A stretch of DNA of 64,000 nt from Prosthecobacter debontii (GTDB lineage Bacteria > Verrucomicrobiota > Verrucomicrobiia > Verrucomicrobiales > Akkermansiaceae): assembly GCA_945870855.1 (NCBI GenBank), contig CAMBTP010000002.1, positions 51,793 to 115,792 of the forward strand. The letters run 5' to 3'. The notes beneath the pieces were generated by a model, which saw only the letters and a program-made list of their open reading frames with translations, searched no databases and was not told the DNA's origin. Both the position numbers and the translations under genes were made by a program. Positions 34,312-45,472 of this stretch are shown here, one piece after another. Each line of letters starts with the position of its first letter. Positions within the stretch are counted from its first letter, which is position 1.

Positions 34312-36189
34312 TTATGAATCCTGGAGGTAGTTTTTCGGGCGATAGATCAAAGCGAAGGGGATGAAGAGGATGGCGGTGACGCCCATGAGTGCGCTGAAGA
34401 ACCAGAAATACGCTGCGCCTTGGAGGCGGACTTGGCCGCCGGCGAAGGTGGTTTGCTTGAAAGCCTCCCCTGCCCCGTTTTCTGATGTGGTGATGCCGAG
34501 TTCTGCTTTGCGTTTCGCCAGCCAAGGCTCCTCGGGGCGCAGCTTGTCGAACCATGAAGCTTTCTTCTCCGGCTCCGGCTCGGCCTTGGAGATAATCACG
34601 CCGACGTCCCATTTCGTATTCCATTTCCCATCGCCACCCGCGCTCCAGATGCGGACGGTGGTGGAGTTCATGGTAATGTAGCGGATCTGCCTGCCCCACT
34701 GATCCTTCATACCAGCGATGAGTTCCGCGCCATTTTTTTCACGGGGGAAACTTCCTGCTTTTTCCGCATGGGAAATGATCGTCTGTGCGGCACGGTTGAG
34801 AACTTTCTGGCTGGGGACTTCCAGCGGGACTTTCGCGTCTTTCCCAAGGCGGTAGATGTATGCGCCATCCACATCGCTCTTGTCATATCCGGGAAGGACG
34901 ACGGTGCGGGGATCGCCCTGCCAATCTTCCGGTAAGGAGCCGATGTGTTCCGTTAGCTGTTCCTGCGCCGCGCTGGGGATTTGGATGTATTGATTCACAC
35001 CCCAAACGAAGATATTCCCCACCGCCACGGCCGCCAAATAGAAGCACATGATGAAGGACTTCATTTTCCTCGGTGCTTGGGTGTAGGCAAACTCCAGAGC
35101 GACGATGGACACGAGGATCTCCGCCGCCGTTAGCAGCCCGAATGCGGCGATCTGCCACGCAATGTTCGGTCTACCGCCGCCATCGATCTCCACCTGGATG
35201 AAGCTAACCAGTACAAAGGCTGCGGCCATCAGGACGAAGCCCGTTCCCATTTTCCGAAGCGGGCTGAGCGGACAGAATTTCTCTACCCACGGGTAGATGA
35301 TGAGGCTGAAAATCGGGATGAAAGTCAGGACGAAAACCGAGTTGAGCGATTGGATTTGCGAGGGTAGCCATTGGAAGCCTAGAAAATTCCGATCCATGTC
35401 CTGCGATTGGAAAATCCAGGTGGATCCGGTCTGATCGAATAGAGCCCAGAACATCGCGACGAATAGATAGACTGGTGCCAGTTTGAGCATGGCGTAAACA
35501 CCCTCGCGGTTGAAGGCCTCCGTCAGGAAACCCATGCCGCCCGGCGGGACGTGGGCGAAGCGTTTCCTGCCGAGCCAGAAAATGAAGGTGGCGATGGCCA
35601 TCAGGACACCTGGCACGCCGAAGGCCCAGTGTGGGCCATACCATTCCAGCAGCCACGGTGTGAGCAGCATGGAGGCGAACGCGCCGAGATTGATGGAGAA
35701 ATAGAACCAGTTGAAAATGCGCGGCAGCAGGCGGGAATTGAGAGAGCCGAACTGATCGCCGACGTGGGCGGAGACGCAGGGTTTGATACCGCCCGCACCG
35801 AGCGCGATCATCACGAGGCCGCCAATCATCCAGTACTCCGAGTGGCCGAAGTGCCCCATCATCGCCAGCGCCGCATGCCCCGCGCAATAGACGATGGAGA
35901 GCCCTATGATGACCTTGTATTTTCCGAAAAACACATCCGCGAGGATCGCCCCGATGATGGGGGTGATGTAAAACGCAGCGTTAAAAAGATGCACAAGACC
36001 GGTAGCGCGTGCTTCGTCCATCGGTTTGCCGCCCGCACTGTCCATCAGGAAAAGGTATTGGCTGAGGAAGACGGCAAGGATCGCCTTCATGCCATAGAAC
36101 GAGAAGCGCTCGGCGGCCTCGTTGCCGATAATATGCGGGATGCCACGTGGCATCCCCTCGGTTTCCTCTGGCTTCGTGCGATACTGCAT
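34312..36189 (-). CDS. POT/PTR-family peptide transporter with an inserted periplasmic-type loop domain
   Basis: A 625-residue proton-coupled oligopeptide transporter. The N-terminal RFSFYGMKAILAVFL and GAILADVFFGKYKVI (PTR2 signature) are clear, with about twelve hydrophobic segments up to ~400 and a final helix at ~592-615. Between the last two helices lies an unusual ~185-residue soluble insert (~405-590). Inside it, MKDQWGRQIRYITM and IWSAGGDGKWNT (~494-524) resemble the C-terminal fold of type II secretion pseudopilins (GspG). The function of the insert is unknown. Standard POT proteins are ~500 residues. Confidence 0.88.
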   Translation of the reverse strand: MQYRTKPEETEGMPRGIPHIIGNEAAERFSFYGMKAILAVFLSQYLFLMDSAGGKPMDEARATGLVHLFNAAFYITPIIGAILADVFFGKYKVIIGLSIVYCAGHAALAMMGHFGHSEYWMIGGLVMIALGAGGIKPCVSAHVGDQFGSLNSRLLPRIFNWFYFSINLGAFASMLLTPWLLEWYGPHWAFGVPGVLMAIATFIFWLGRKRFAHVPPGGMGFLTEAFNREGVYAMLKLAPVYLFVAMFWALFDQTGSTWIFQSQDMDRNFLGFQWLPSQIQSLNSVFVLTFIPIFSLIIYPWVEKFCPLSPLRKMGTGFVLMAAAFVLVSFIQVEIDGGGRPNIAWQIAAFGLLTAAEILVSIVALEFAYTQAPRKMKSFIMCFYLAAVAVGNIFVWGVNQYIQIPSAAQEQLTEHIGSLPEDWQGDPRTVVLPGYDKSDVDGAYIYRLGKDAKVPLEVPSQKVLNRAAQTIISHAEKAGSFPREKNGAELIAGMKDQWGRQIRYITMNSTTVRIWSAGGDGKWNTKWDVGVIISKAEPEPEKKASWFDKLRPEEPWLAKRKAELGITTSENGAGEAFKQTTFAGGQVRLQGAAYFWFFSALMGVTAILFIPFALIYRPKNYLQDS

Positions 36190-36232
36190 GGCGTGGAAAG
36201 TCCCCGCTCACAGAGAAAACATCAAGCCCGCA

Positions 36233-38614
36233 CTATTTTGGCAGGCCCGGCGATAACGCTTCCCAGCCGCTCTTGAAGGCCTCGTTCGTTTTCGCAAGGC
36301 TCTCGGCAGATGCGATGGCGCGTTTTCGATCACCAGCGAGCCAATCCAAAGCAATCGCTGAAATATTACGGCGCGTCCGATCCGGCTCGTTCGTGAGTCT
36401 TTTCAACAACTCGGTGTTAAGCTTGATGATCTGATCAGTCGCCAGATCTAGCCAACGAATCTCGCGGACTTCACCGCTCTGCGTTTTACTGAAAATCTGT
36501 TTATCTTTCAAAACCAGCGAAACAATCACCGTCCCATCCTTGAGGGTTAGGGGGAGATTGACGGCTCCCTTGACGAGATCCGCTTCGATTTCCGTGAGCA
36601 AATTCAGCGATGCCTGTGACACGAAAAGCAGGGATACGCGTTTGCATCCCGGAGGGTCGCCCTTGAACTCTTTTAATTTATCTACGCTTTCGGCGAACCT
36701 ATAGCCCTTGGAAAAGAACTCGATATCCCTAAGTAAATTCACACCATCCTGAACCGTGGATACTCCAGTCTCATCAGGTTCTGGCGGATTGGAAAGGGTA
36801 CGCTCCAGTTTCGCGAGGTCGAGCTGGCGGGCGCGGATATTGAAACGAGCACGTCCCTTGGTCTGCAAGAGTGTGAGGATTTCATTCAGTTCTGCACTCG
36901 ACTTTCTGCACGCCTCCGGGGTTTTCGGATCTGCTTCTAGGGCGGCGGATTTCATTTTCTCGTAATCCGCGAGATAACCCTTCATTGCCTTTTGATACCA
37001 TGCCAGCACGTTGTCATTTGAAATCGAAGCTTCGCTAGCGAACTCGCGGAGGAAAGGCAGAGCCTGTTCAAAACCACCCTGTTCCCAGTTTTTCAAACCC
37101 GCAATTAGTGAGGCCATATAAGCCTCGCGGTCCTTCGAACCCATATCGACATTTTTCTGATCGATGAAACTAGGCTCAGAAAACCTATCCAAAATCGGAG
37201 CCACCGCTGTTTGGAATGCCGACACGCTAACTGGCTGCGCACGTTGAATGTGATCCCTAGCTGCGGAGGCATGCTTGCGGGCGTCGTTCATCCGACCATC
37301 CATCATGGCCACAACCACCGCCTCCAGGCCGGCCCAAGTCCGCGTTGGCTCCTGCACGGCGCTATCCTCTAACAGAGCAGCGAAGTTTGTCTCCGCGACC
37401 CTGAGATCTCCGCGCCCCATGGCCATGCGTGCCGTCCGGTATTTCTCTGCGATCCGATTCGCCGTGTCCACCTCCACAGCCGGTGCTGGCTCAACCGAAA
37501 TGACGATCGGTTTCGGTTTTGAGGAAGAAAAACCTCGCGATTGCATTACAACAATTGCTGCAACGACCGCGACTAAAAGCACGACGGCTACAGCCGCAAA
37601 AAATATGTATTGCTGCTTTTTCTTGCGCAGTTCCAAGCGTATCTGGGATTTTGTAATTCCTTCGTCACTTCTCACGAGCTCACCGTTAGCTACCTTCAGC
37701 GCCGTGTGGAGAGCGCCGATCATTTGGTCGTAGCTGGAGAAACGGTTGGCCGGATCAAAAGCCATCGCACGGTCAATCACTGCGCACGTCTCTAGGCTCA
37801 GGTCGGGAGCCGCCTTTTTCAGGGGTATAATCCTCCTTTTTGCCTCTCTCAAAACATCGCTGGCCATCGACTCCTCATTACAGGGTGGCTTACCAGCCAG
37901 CGCGTGGTAAAAGGTCGCACCGAAGGCGTAAATATCGGCACGGAAATCCTCGACGCCGCCCTCGATCGCCTCTGGGGGAACGTAGTATGGGGTCGCCCAG
38001 ATTTCCTCGGCCTTGGCTTTTCCTCCCTGAGTCACCAGCGCGAGACCGAAATCCACGAGCTTCGCATTCCCTTCGGAATCGAGCAGAATATTGCCGGGCT
38101 TCACATCACGATGGATCAAGCCGGCCGCCTGCGCACCTCTGAGCCCCTCGGCGACTTGGATTGCTAGAGGCAGGGCCTCCGTTTCCGGAATACGTTCCCG
38201 CTCCCGGATGTGATGCTCGAAATGGCCTCCGGGGACGAACTCCATCGCAATGTAGAGGCGACCGAAAGCTTTCCCGGTAGTAAAAACGCGCACCACATTT
38301 GGATGACTGAAAGAGGCGGTCAGCCGGGCTTCATTCTCGAAGGCCGTGATGCGTTTCTCATCGCTGGAAAACTCCTCACTTAGAATTTTCAACGCTACCT
38401 CGCGGTCGAGCGCGCTATCCGTCGCTATGAAAACGGAGCTCATCCCACCGATCGCGTGCCGCCGGTTTAGGTCGTAGGGACCGAACTGCTTTTTCACTCG
38501 GTTCTCCGTTTCGCATGAAGGACAAACCACGCGGGAATACGGCGGATGCGCCGCGATATTCATCGGAGCACCACACGCATAACACACTATAATTTCCTCT
38601 TCGCCGTCGGCCAT
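36233..38614 (-). CDS. Membrane-anchored serine/threonine protein kinase with N-terminal zinc ribbon
   Basis: From the ATG at 38614 the product has 793 residues. A zinc ribbon (CYACG at 11-15, CPSC at 31-34) precedes a Hanks-type kinase domain (~45-310): IGGMSSVFIATD (Gly loop), REVALKIL (Lys), LIHRDVKPGNILLD (catalytic loop), LVDFGLALV (DFG) and the APE-equivalent PPEA. A membrane helix follows near residues 340-362 (YIFFAAVAVVLLVAVVAAIVV), then a ~430-residue extracytoplasmic region with helical repeats that may act as a sensor. Upstream in-frame codons to 38716 look non-coding. Target unknown. Confidence 0.92.
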   Translation of the reverse strand: MADGEEEIIVCYACGAPMNIAAHPPYSRVVCPSCETENRVKKQFGPYDLNRRHAIGGMSSVFIATDSALDREVALKILSEEFSSDEKRITAFENEARLTASFSHPNVVRVFTTGKAFGRLYIAMEFVPGGHFEHHIRERERIPETEALPLAIQVAEGLRGAQAAGLIHRDVKPGNILLDSEGNAKLVDFGLALVTQGGKAKAEEIWATPYYVPPEAIEGGVEDFRADIYAFGATFYHALAGKPPCNEESMASDVLREAKRRIIPLKKAAPDLSLETCAVIDRAMAFDPANRFSSYDQMIGALHTALKVANGELVRSDEGITKSQIRLELRKKKQQYIFFAAVAVVLLVAVVAAIVVMQSRGFSSSKPKPIVISVEPAPAVEVDTANRIAEKYRTARMAMGRGDLRVAETNFAALLEDSAVQEPTRTWAGLEAVVVAMMDGRMNDARKHASAARDHIQRAQPVSVSAFQTAVAPILDRFSEPSFIDQKNVDMGSKDREAYMASLIAGLKNWEQGGFEQALPFLREFASEASISNDNVLAWYQKAMKGYLADYEKMKSAALEADPKTPEACRKSSAELNEILTLLQTKGRARFNIRARQLDLAKLERTLSNPPEPDETGVSTVQDGVNLLRDIEFFSKGYRFAESVDKLKEFKGDPPGCKRVSLLFVSQASLNLLTEIEADLVKGAVNLPLTLKDGTVIVSLVLKDKQIFSKTQSGEVREIRWLDLATDQIIKLNTELLKRLTNEPDRTRRNISAIALDWLAGDRKRAIASAESLAKTNEAFKSGWEALSPGLPK

Positions 38615-38773
38615 GTTCCTGATCCTAAGAGCTCTGTTTCCACCTGAAAACTTCGAATATTCGGAATCTTTCACACCGGAATCCAAGCATTGTTGCCTTT
38701 TTTTTCTGAAATCCAATACTTGGCGGCGAGCTTCACTCTTGCAACCGGCCGCGTTTCCTCCGAAACCTGCATC

Positions 38774-39370
38774 GTGATCGCAAGACTAAGGGGAAATATC
38801 ATCGAGGCTTATCCAAACCGGCTGATCGTGGACTGCCACGGCGTCGGCTACGAAGTGATCATACCGATCTCCACCTACGACAAGCTCCACCCGACCGAGG
38901 GAACCTCCGTCGATCTCCGCACTCACTTCCATATCCGGGAAAACGCCCAAACGCTCTACGGCTTCGCCACTGAGGAGGAACGCGATGTTTTTCTCATGCT
39001 CATCGACCGCGTTTCAGGCATCGGCCCCGCCATCGCCATCGCGCTCCTAAGTGGCATGCCTGTGAACCATTTCAAATCCGCGGTCGTCGCTGGGGATTCC
39101 GTGCTGTTGTCGAAAACGAAAGGTATCGGCAAGAAGACCGCAGAGCGCATTATCCTAGAGTTGAAAGACAAGGTCGGCGTCACCGACACCTGGCAGGACG
39201 CCGCCTCCGGCCAAGTTTCCTCCGAAGCCGCCGATGCCGAACTCGCCCTCATCGCCCTCGGCTACAAACAAGTTGATTCCCGTAAAGCCGTCCGCGCCAT
39301 CCTCGACAAAGAGCCTTCCTCCACCGCCGAAGCCCTCATCCGCGGGGCACTGCGCGCGCTGCAGAGTTAG
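38774..39370 (+). CDS. ruvA: Holliday junction branch migration protein RuvA
   Basis: DNA-binding subunit that positions RuvB on Holliday junctions. A GTG at 38774 gives 198 residues starting MIARLRGNIIEAYPNRLIVDCHGVGYEV, the standard RuvA opening; upstream in-frame codons are not RuvA-like. Helix-hairpin-helix motifs are seen at LIDRVSGIGPAIAIALLSG and LSKTKGIGKKTAERIILELKDK, and the C-terminal RuvB-binding domain ends ALIRGALRALQS. ruvB and ruvC are not nearby. The TAG stop lies inside a heptad array. Confidence 0.94.
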   Translation: MIARLRGNIIEAYPNRLIVDCHGVGYEVIIPISTYDKLHPTEGTSVDLRTHFHIRENAQTLYGFATEEERDVFLMLIDRVSGIGPAIAIALLSGMPVNHFKSAVVAGDSVLLSKTKGIGKKTAERIILELKDKVGVTDTWQDAASGQVSSEAADAELALIALGYKQVDSRKAVRAILDKEPSSTAEALIRGALRALQS

Positions 39371-39400
39371 ACGTTATTGGTTAATAGTTATAAGTCACAT
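39366..39400. repeat. Heptad array (GTTANNN type) overlapping the ruvA stop
   Basis: Units are GTTA followed by GAC, TTG, ATA and TAA, then GTCACAT. The ruvA TAG lies in the first unit. Confidence 0.7.
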
Positions 39401-39411
39401 ATTTACCTCTT

Positions 39412-39443
39412 CCTTGAGGTTTCGAGTTTAAAATTTAAAGTTT
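39412..39443. repeat. Heptad array forming the gltX leader
   Basis: Units CCTTGAG, GTTTCGA, GTTTAAA, ATTTAAA and GTTT run directly into the gltX ATG. It is nearly the same as the lpxC-fabZ leader at 12329-12361. Confidence 0.75.
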
Positions 39444-40751
39444 ATGATACGCACCCGCTTCGCACCCTCCCCCACCGGCTATCTCCACGTCGGTGGCGCC
39501 CGCACCGCCCTTTTCAACTGGCTCTATGCTCGCAAGCACAAAGGCACCTTCGTCCTCCGCATTGAGGATACCGATGCCGCCCGTAACACGGAAGCAGCCC
39601 GCCAGGCGATCTTCGACGGCATGTCATGGCTCGGTCTCGATTGGGATGAAGGTCCAGATCGTAGCGGCGATCTCCGGTCGCCATCGTCCTCTTCTTATTA
39701 CCAATCTCAAAGGAAACCTATCTACGACGCCTATTTTGAAAAACTCCTCGCCGCCGATCGCCTCTACAAGGACGGTGATGCCTACCGTTTCCGCTTCGAC
39801 CGTAAACCGATCACGATGCACGACCTCGTTTGTGGCGAGGTCACCATCGACTACCGCGACGAATCGAACACGCCCGATATGGTCATCAAACGCAGCGATG
39901 GCTCCTACGTCTTTCATTTCGTCAACGTCGTCGATGATCTCGAAATGGAAATGACCCACGTGATCCGCGGCGAGGATCACTTGATGAACACCCCGAAGCA
40001 CCTCCAACTCTTCGAGGCGCTCGGTGCACAACCACCGCAATACGCCCACATCCCACTCATCCTCAACCCGGACGGTTCAAAGATGTCGAAACGTGATGTC
40101 GGAGCCGCCGTTGGCGATTATCCACGCCAGGGCTTTCTCTCCGCAGCCGTCGTCAACTTCATCGCCCTGCTCGGCTGGTCGTCGAAATCTGATGATGAGA
40201 TTTTCACCCTCATCGAACTCGTAGATCGTTTCTCGCTGGAAGCAATAAACCGCGCGCCCGCCCGTTTCGATTTCGAGAAATGCAAATGGGTGAACCAGCA
40301 GCATATTGCGAAAATCTCCAAGGAAACCTTCGCGGATTTAGCGAAGCCTTTTGTCGAAGCAGAGAAACTCCCGATCACGGAAAACTACGCCGCGGTGATC
40401 TCTGCGGTGAAAGAGAAAGTGCGGCTCCTCACAGAAGTCCCCGCCGCCATCGACTTCCTTCTGACCGATAACGCGCAGCAAGATGAAGAAGCCGTCGCGA
40501 AAGCAAAAGCCAACCCGAACTCCGCCCTGCTTCCCACCCTCGCCGATCAGCTCGCGAATGGAACCGAATGGTCAGCGGAGATAGCCAAGGAAGCCATCGG
40601 CGAGGTCGCCGCCGCGAATGGAGCGAAGGCCGGGCAACTCATGTTCCCTGTGAGAGTCGCCCTCTCCGGCCGCGCACACGGGCCGGATCTCGGGGACATC
40701 TTTGCGATTCTGGGGAAAGAGCGGACGATTGAGCGCTTGAGGAGTTTCTGA
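39444..40751 (+). CDS. gltX: Glutamate--tRNA ligase
   Basis: Charges tRNA(Glu). The 435-residue class I synthetase starts MIRTRFAPSPTGYLHVGGAR (HIGH-type motif) with LRIEDTD, and has the KMSKS-type motif GSKMSKRDVGA. The C-terminal anticodon-binding part ends GQLMFPVRVALSGRAHGPDL. It is slightly shorter than the ~470-residue norm, mainly in the C-terminal helical domain. No glutaminyl-tRNA synthetase is present, so a non-discriminating role is possible but cannot be judged here. Confidence 0.94.
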   Translation: MIRTRFAPSPTGYLHVGGARTALFNWLYARKHKGTFVLRIEDTDAARNTEAARQAIFDGMSWLGLDWDEGPDRSGDLRSPSSSSYYQSQRKPIYDAYFEKLLAADRLYKDGDAYRFRFDRKPITMHDLVCGEVTIDYRDESNTPDMVIKRSDGSYVFHFVNVVDDLEMEMTHVIRGEDHLMNTPKHLQLFEALGAQPPQYAHIPLILNPDGSKMSKRDVGAAVGDYPRQGFLSAAVVNFIALLGWSSKSDDEIFTLIELVDRFSLEAINRAPARFDFEKCKWVNQQHIAKISKETFADLAKPFVEAEKLPITENYAAVISAVKEKVRLLTEVPAAIDFLLTDNAQQDEEAVAKAKANPNSALLPTLADQLANGTEWSAEIAKEAIGEVAAANGAKAGQLMFPVRVALSGRAHGPDLGDIFAILGKERTIERLRSF

Positions 40752-40753
40752 CT

Positions 40754-40825
40754 ATTGGAGAGCCGCGCCTGTGGCCGGCTTCTTCGCAATGCCAGGAAAG
40801 CCGGCCACAGGCGCGGCTCTCCAAT
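40754..40825. repeat. Perfect 28-bp inverted repeat between gltX and metH
   Basis: Left arm 40754-40781 (starts ATTGGAGAGCCGCGCCTG) is exactly the reverse complement of the right arm 40798-40825, with a 16-nt loop. It fills the space between two convergent genes and would act as a strong bidirectional terminator. It shares the GGAGAGCCG terminus with the REP elements around the Fic gene. Confidence 0.9.
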
Positions 40826-40826
40826 A

Positions 40827-43574
<2,748 letters not shown>

Positions 43575-43594
43575 GGTGGGATAATAAATTCATT

Positions 43595-44683
43595 TCATCT
43601 CGGCACTTTTCTAGGAGCCACGCCCCTCACACCTTCGGCGATGGCTCTGACATGCTCTGGCGTATTTCCGCAGCATCCGCCTGCGAAGTTAAGCAGGCCG
43701 CTTTGTGCGAATTCCTTCATGTATTCTTTCATATGCAGAGGTTCGAGATCAAAGCCGGTGGGAGCCAGTGGATTCGGTAGGCCGGCGTTCGGGTAGGCGG
43801 AAATATAGGTCCCCGAAACCTCGGAAAGTTCTTCCAAGAAAGGTCGCATCAGATCGGGGCCAAGCGAGCAGTTCAGGCCAATCGCAAGTGGCTTGCTATG
43901 TGCAAAAGCATTCCAGAGCGCACCTACTTTCTGAGCGGAAATCATCGTTTCCCCACCCAAGCCCACCGCTGCCGAAATGATCACAGGCAGACTGACATTG
44001 TCCTCATCGAAAATTTCCCGCACCGCCACCGCTGCGGCCTTGGCATTGAGGGAATCAAAAATCGTCTCGATCATCAGAATATCGCAGCCGCCCTCGATCA
44101 GCCCACGCACTTGCTTGCGATACGCCTCCAACACCTGATCAAAAGTTACCACCCGGAACGAGGCATCCTCGGCATCTGGCGAGTTGCTCAGAGAAACGGT
44201 CAACGGCCCGATCGCACCGGCCACGTAGCGTTTCACACCGGTGTCAGTGCCAATATCATCCGCCATTTTCCGGGCGAGCTGAGAGCCTTTCACATTCATT
44301 TCCCATGCCAGTTCGTTGAGAAAATCGTTCTCCAGTATTTTCTGAAAAAACTCCGGGTCTTTGCGCCCGCCCTTTTCGCGCGGATCTTCCACGAAAAACT
44401 CGCTCTGCGCGATTCCGGTGGCCGAGAAGGTATTCGTCTCGCAGATATCCGAACCAGCCTCGTAGAAGCGCTTGTGGATGTCCGCAATCACTTGCGGCTG
44501 AGTGATACTAAGGATATCGCCATTGTTCAGCAAATCCTTCTCATTGTTCGCATATCGGTCCCCGCGAGCAGCTGTTTCATCGAGTCCGTAGCTCCGAATC
44601 GTCGTGCCCATGGCACCATCTAACACCATGATCCGCTGCTCCAGTTCACTCTCCAATTCTGCCGTAAAATCCTCCTGCGCCAT
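43595..44683 (-). CDS. metH: Methionine synthase, N-terminal homocysteine S-methyltransferase subunit
   Basis: A 362-residue homocysteine-binding TIM barrel: LDGAMGTTIRSYGL near the start, ETNTFSATG, GLNCSLGPD (first zinc Cys) and NFAGGCCGNTPEHVRAIA (Cys pair). It ends at GVAPRKVPR, the point where one-piece MetH enters its linker to the pterin domain. Together with the next gene it makes a split MetH. Independent start and stop codons and a 20-nt spacer argue against a simple sequencing frameshift. No cobalamin or SAM riboswitch was evident in the 120 nt upstream. Confidence 0.93.
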   Translation of the reverse strand: MAQEDFTAELESELEQRIMVLDGAMGTTIRSYGLDETAARGDRYANNEKDLLNNGDILSITQPQVIADIHKRFYEAGSDICETNTFSATGIAQSEFFVEDPREKGGRKDPEFFQKILENDFLNELAWEMNVKGSQLARKMADDIGTDTGVKRYVAGAIGPLTVSLSNSPDAEDASFRVVTFDQVLEAYRKQVRGLIEGGCDILMIETIFDSLNAKAAAVAVREIFDEDNVSLPVIISAAVGLGGETMISAQKVGALWNAFAHSKPLAIGLNCSLGPDLMRPFLEELSEVSGTYISAYPNAGLPNPLAPTGFDLEPLHMKEYMKEFAQSGLLNFAGGCCGNTPEHVRAIAEGVRGVAPRKVPR

Positions 44684-44765
44684 GCCGAGAATCTACCGCC
44701 TGAAACCCCGCGATCAAGTTTCAAATCATCAAATCACGATATGATGATGGATTAGAGCTGATACC

Positions 44766-44800
44766 TTGACGTAGCCCTGAAATGGAGATATGTATCTCCA
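44766..44800 (+). promoter_or_regulatory. vapBC promoter with overlapping palindromic operator
   Basis: TTGACG (44766-44771) is followed after 17 nt by TATGTA (44789-44794). The -10 lies inside a perfect palindrome, TGGAGATA-TG-TATCTCCA (44783-44800), whose right end is 3 nt before the vapB ATG. This fits autorepression by the antitoxin and implies a leaderless or near-leaderless mRNA, as there is no room for a Shine-Dalgarno. Confidence 0.65.
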
Positions 44801-44803
44801 GAA

Positions 44804-45037
44804 ATGAAAACGACCATATTCAAATCCGGAGGCTCGCAAGCGGTCAGGATTCCCAAGGAATTCCGCTTCGACGCGAAGAAAGTCGAGATCGAACGGCGTG
44901 GAGCATCGCTGATCCTTACCCCGGTTCCGGAAAAAAGCGGCTGGCGCGAGGGCTATATAGAGAAAATTATAGCAAATGCGGCAGATACGGATTTTATCCG
45001 CCACCCGCAAGGCGAACACCGTGAGATGATCTGGTAA
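44804..45037 (+). CDS. vapB: VapB-type antitoxin (AbrB/SpoVT fold)
   Basis: A 77-residue protein. Its N-terminal swapped-hairpin DNA-binding domain reads MKTTIFKSGGSQAVRIPKEF, then KKVEIERRGASLILTPVP. The C-terminal tail (WREGYIEKIIANAADTDFIR) would wrap the toxin. The stop overlaps the vapC start (TAATG). It is expected to repress its own promoter through the palindrome just upstream. Confidence 0.88.
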   Translation: MKTTIFKSGGSQAVRIPKEFRFDAKKVEIERRGASLILTPVPEKSGWREGYIEKIIANAADTDFIRHPQGEHREMIW

Positions 45038-45438
45038 TGTTTTTACTCGATTCTGACACCTGCGTCCATATATTGCGAGCGCGCCAACCACATATTAGAA
45101 GATATGCGGAATTGGAGCCGGGAACGGTGTATATCTCCGCAGTTACCTACCACGAACTCTATTACGGGGCTTTGCATGCAGGAATTACGAAAGATCGCCA
45201 TCTGAAAACCTTGGAGGATTTTGTGATTGAGCTCACCATCCTACCTTTCACCACTTCCTCTTCCGCTTGCTCCGCCGGAGTTCGCGAAACCCTCGCCGCG
45301 AAAGGCTGCCCCATCGGCCCCCTCGACACCCTGATCGCCGGCCATGCGCTGGATCACGGACTCACTCTTGTCACCGGCAATGTCCGCGAGTTCTCCCGTG
45401 TGGATGGCCTAACACTCGAAAACTGGAATGAAACGTAA
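45037..45438 (+). CDS. vapC: VapC-type PIN-domain ribonuclease toxin
   Basis: A 133-residue PIN protein: LLDSDTCVHILR (first Asp), SAVTYHELYYGA (conserved Glu), then CPIGPLDTLIAGHAL (third acid) and TLVTGNVREFSRVDGL. All four acidic positions appear intact, so it should be an active RNase, cleaving tRNA or rRNA in studied cases. The target here is unknown. Confidence 0.9.
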   Translation: MFLLDSDTCVHILRARQPHIRRYAELEPGTVYISAVTYHELYYGALHAGITKDRHLKTLEDFVIELTILPFTTSSSACSAGVRETLAAKGCPIGPLDTLIAGHALDHGLTLVTGNVREFSRVDGLTLENWNET

Positions 45439-45472
45439 TTGTCCATTGAGGTCGAGCGCATAAGCTTAGAAC

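Noticed and set aside
43575..43597. Frameshift splitting one metH gene
   Set aside because: Each half has its own start and stop, and the junction is at the normal domain linker with non-coding spacer; a single indel would not restore typical linker sequence as far as I can judge.
44684..44803. Cobalamin or SAM riboswitch upstream of metH
   Set aside because: The ~120 nt available do not show the conserved boxes of either riboswitch and are shared with the divergent vapBC promoter.
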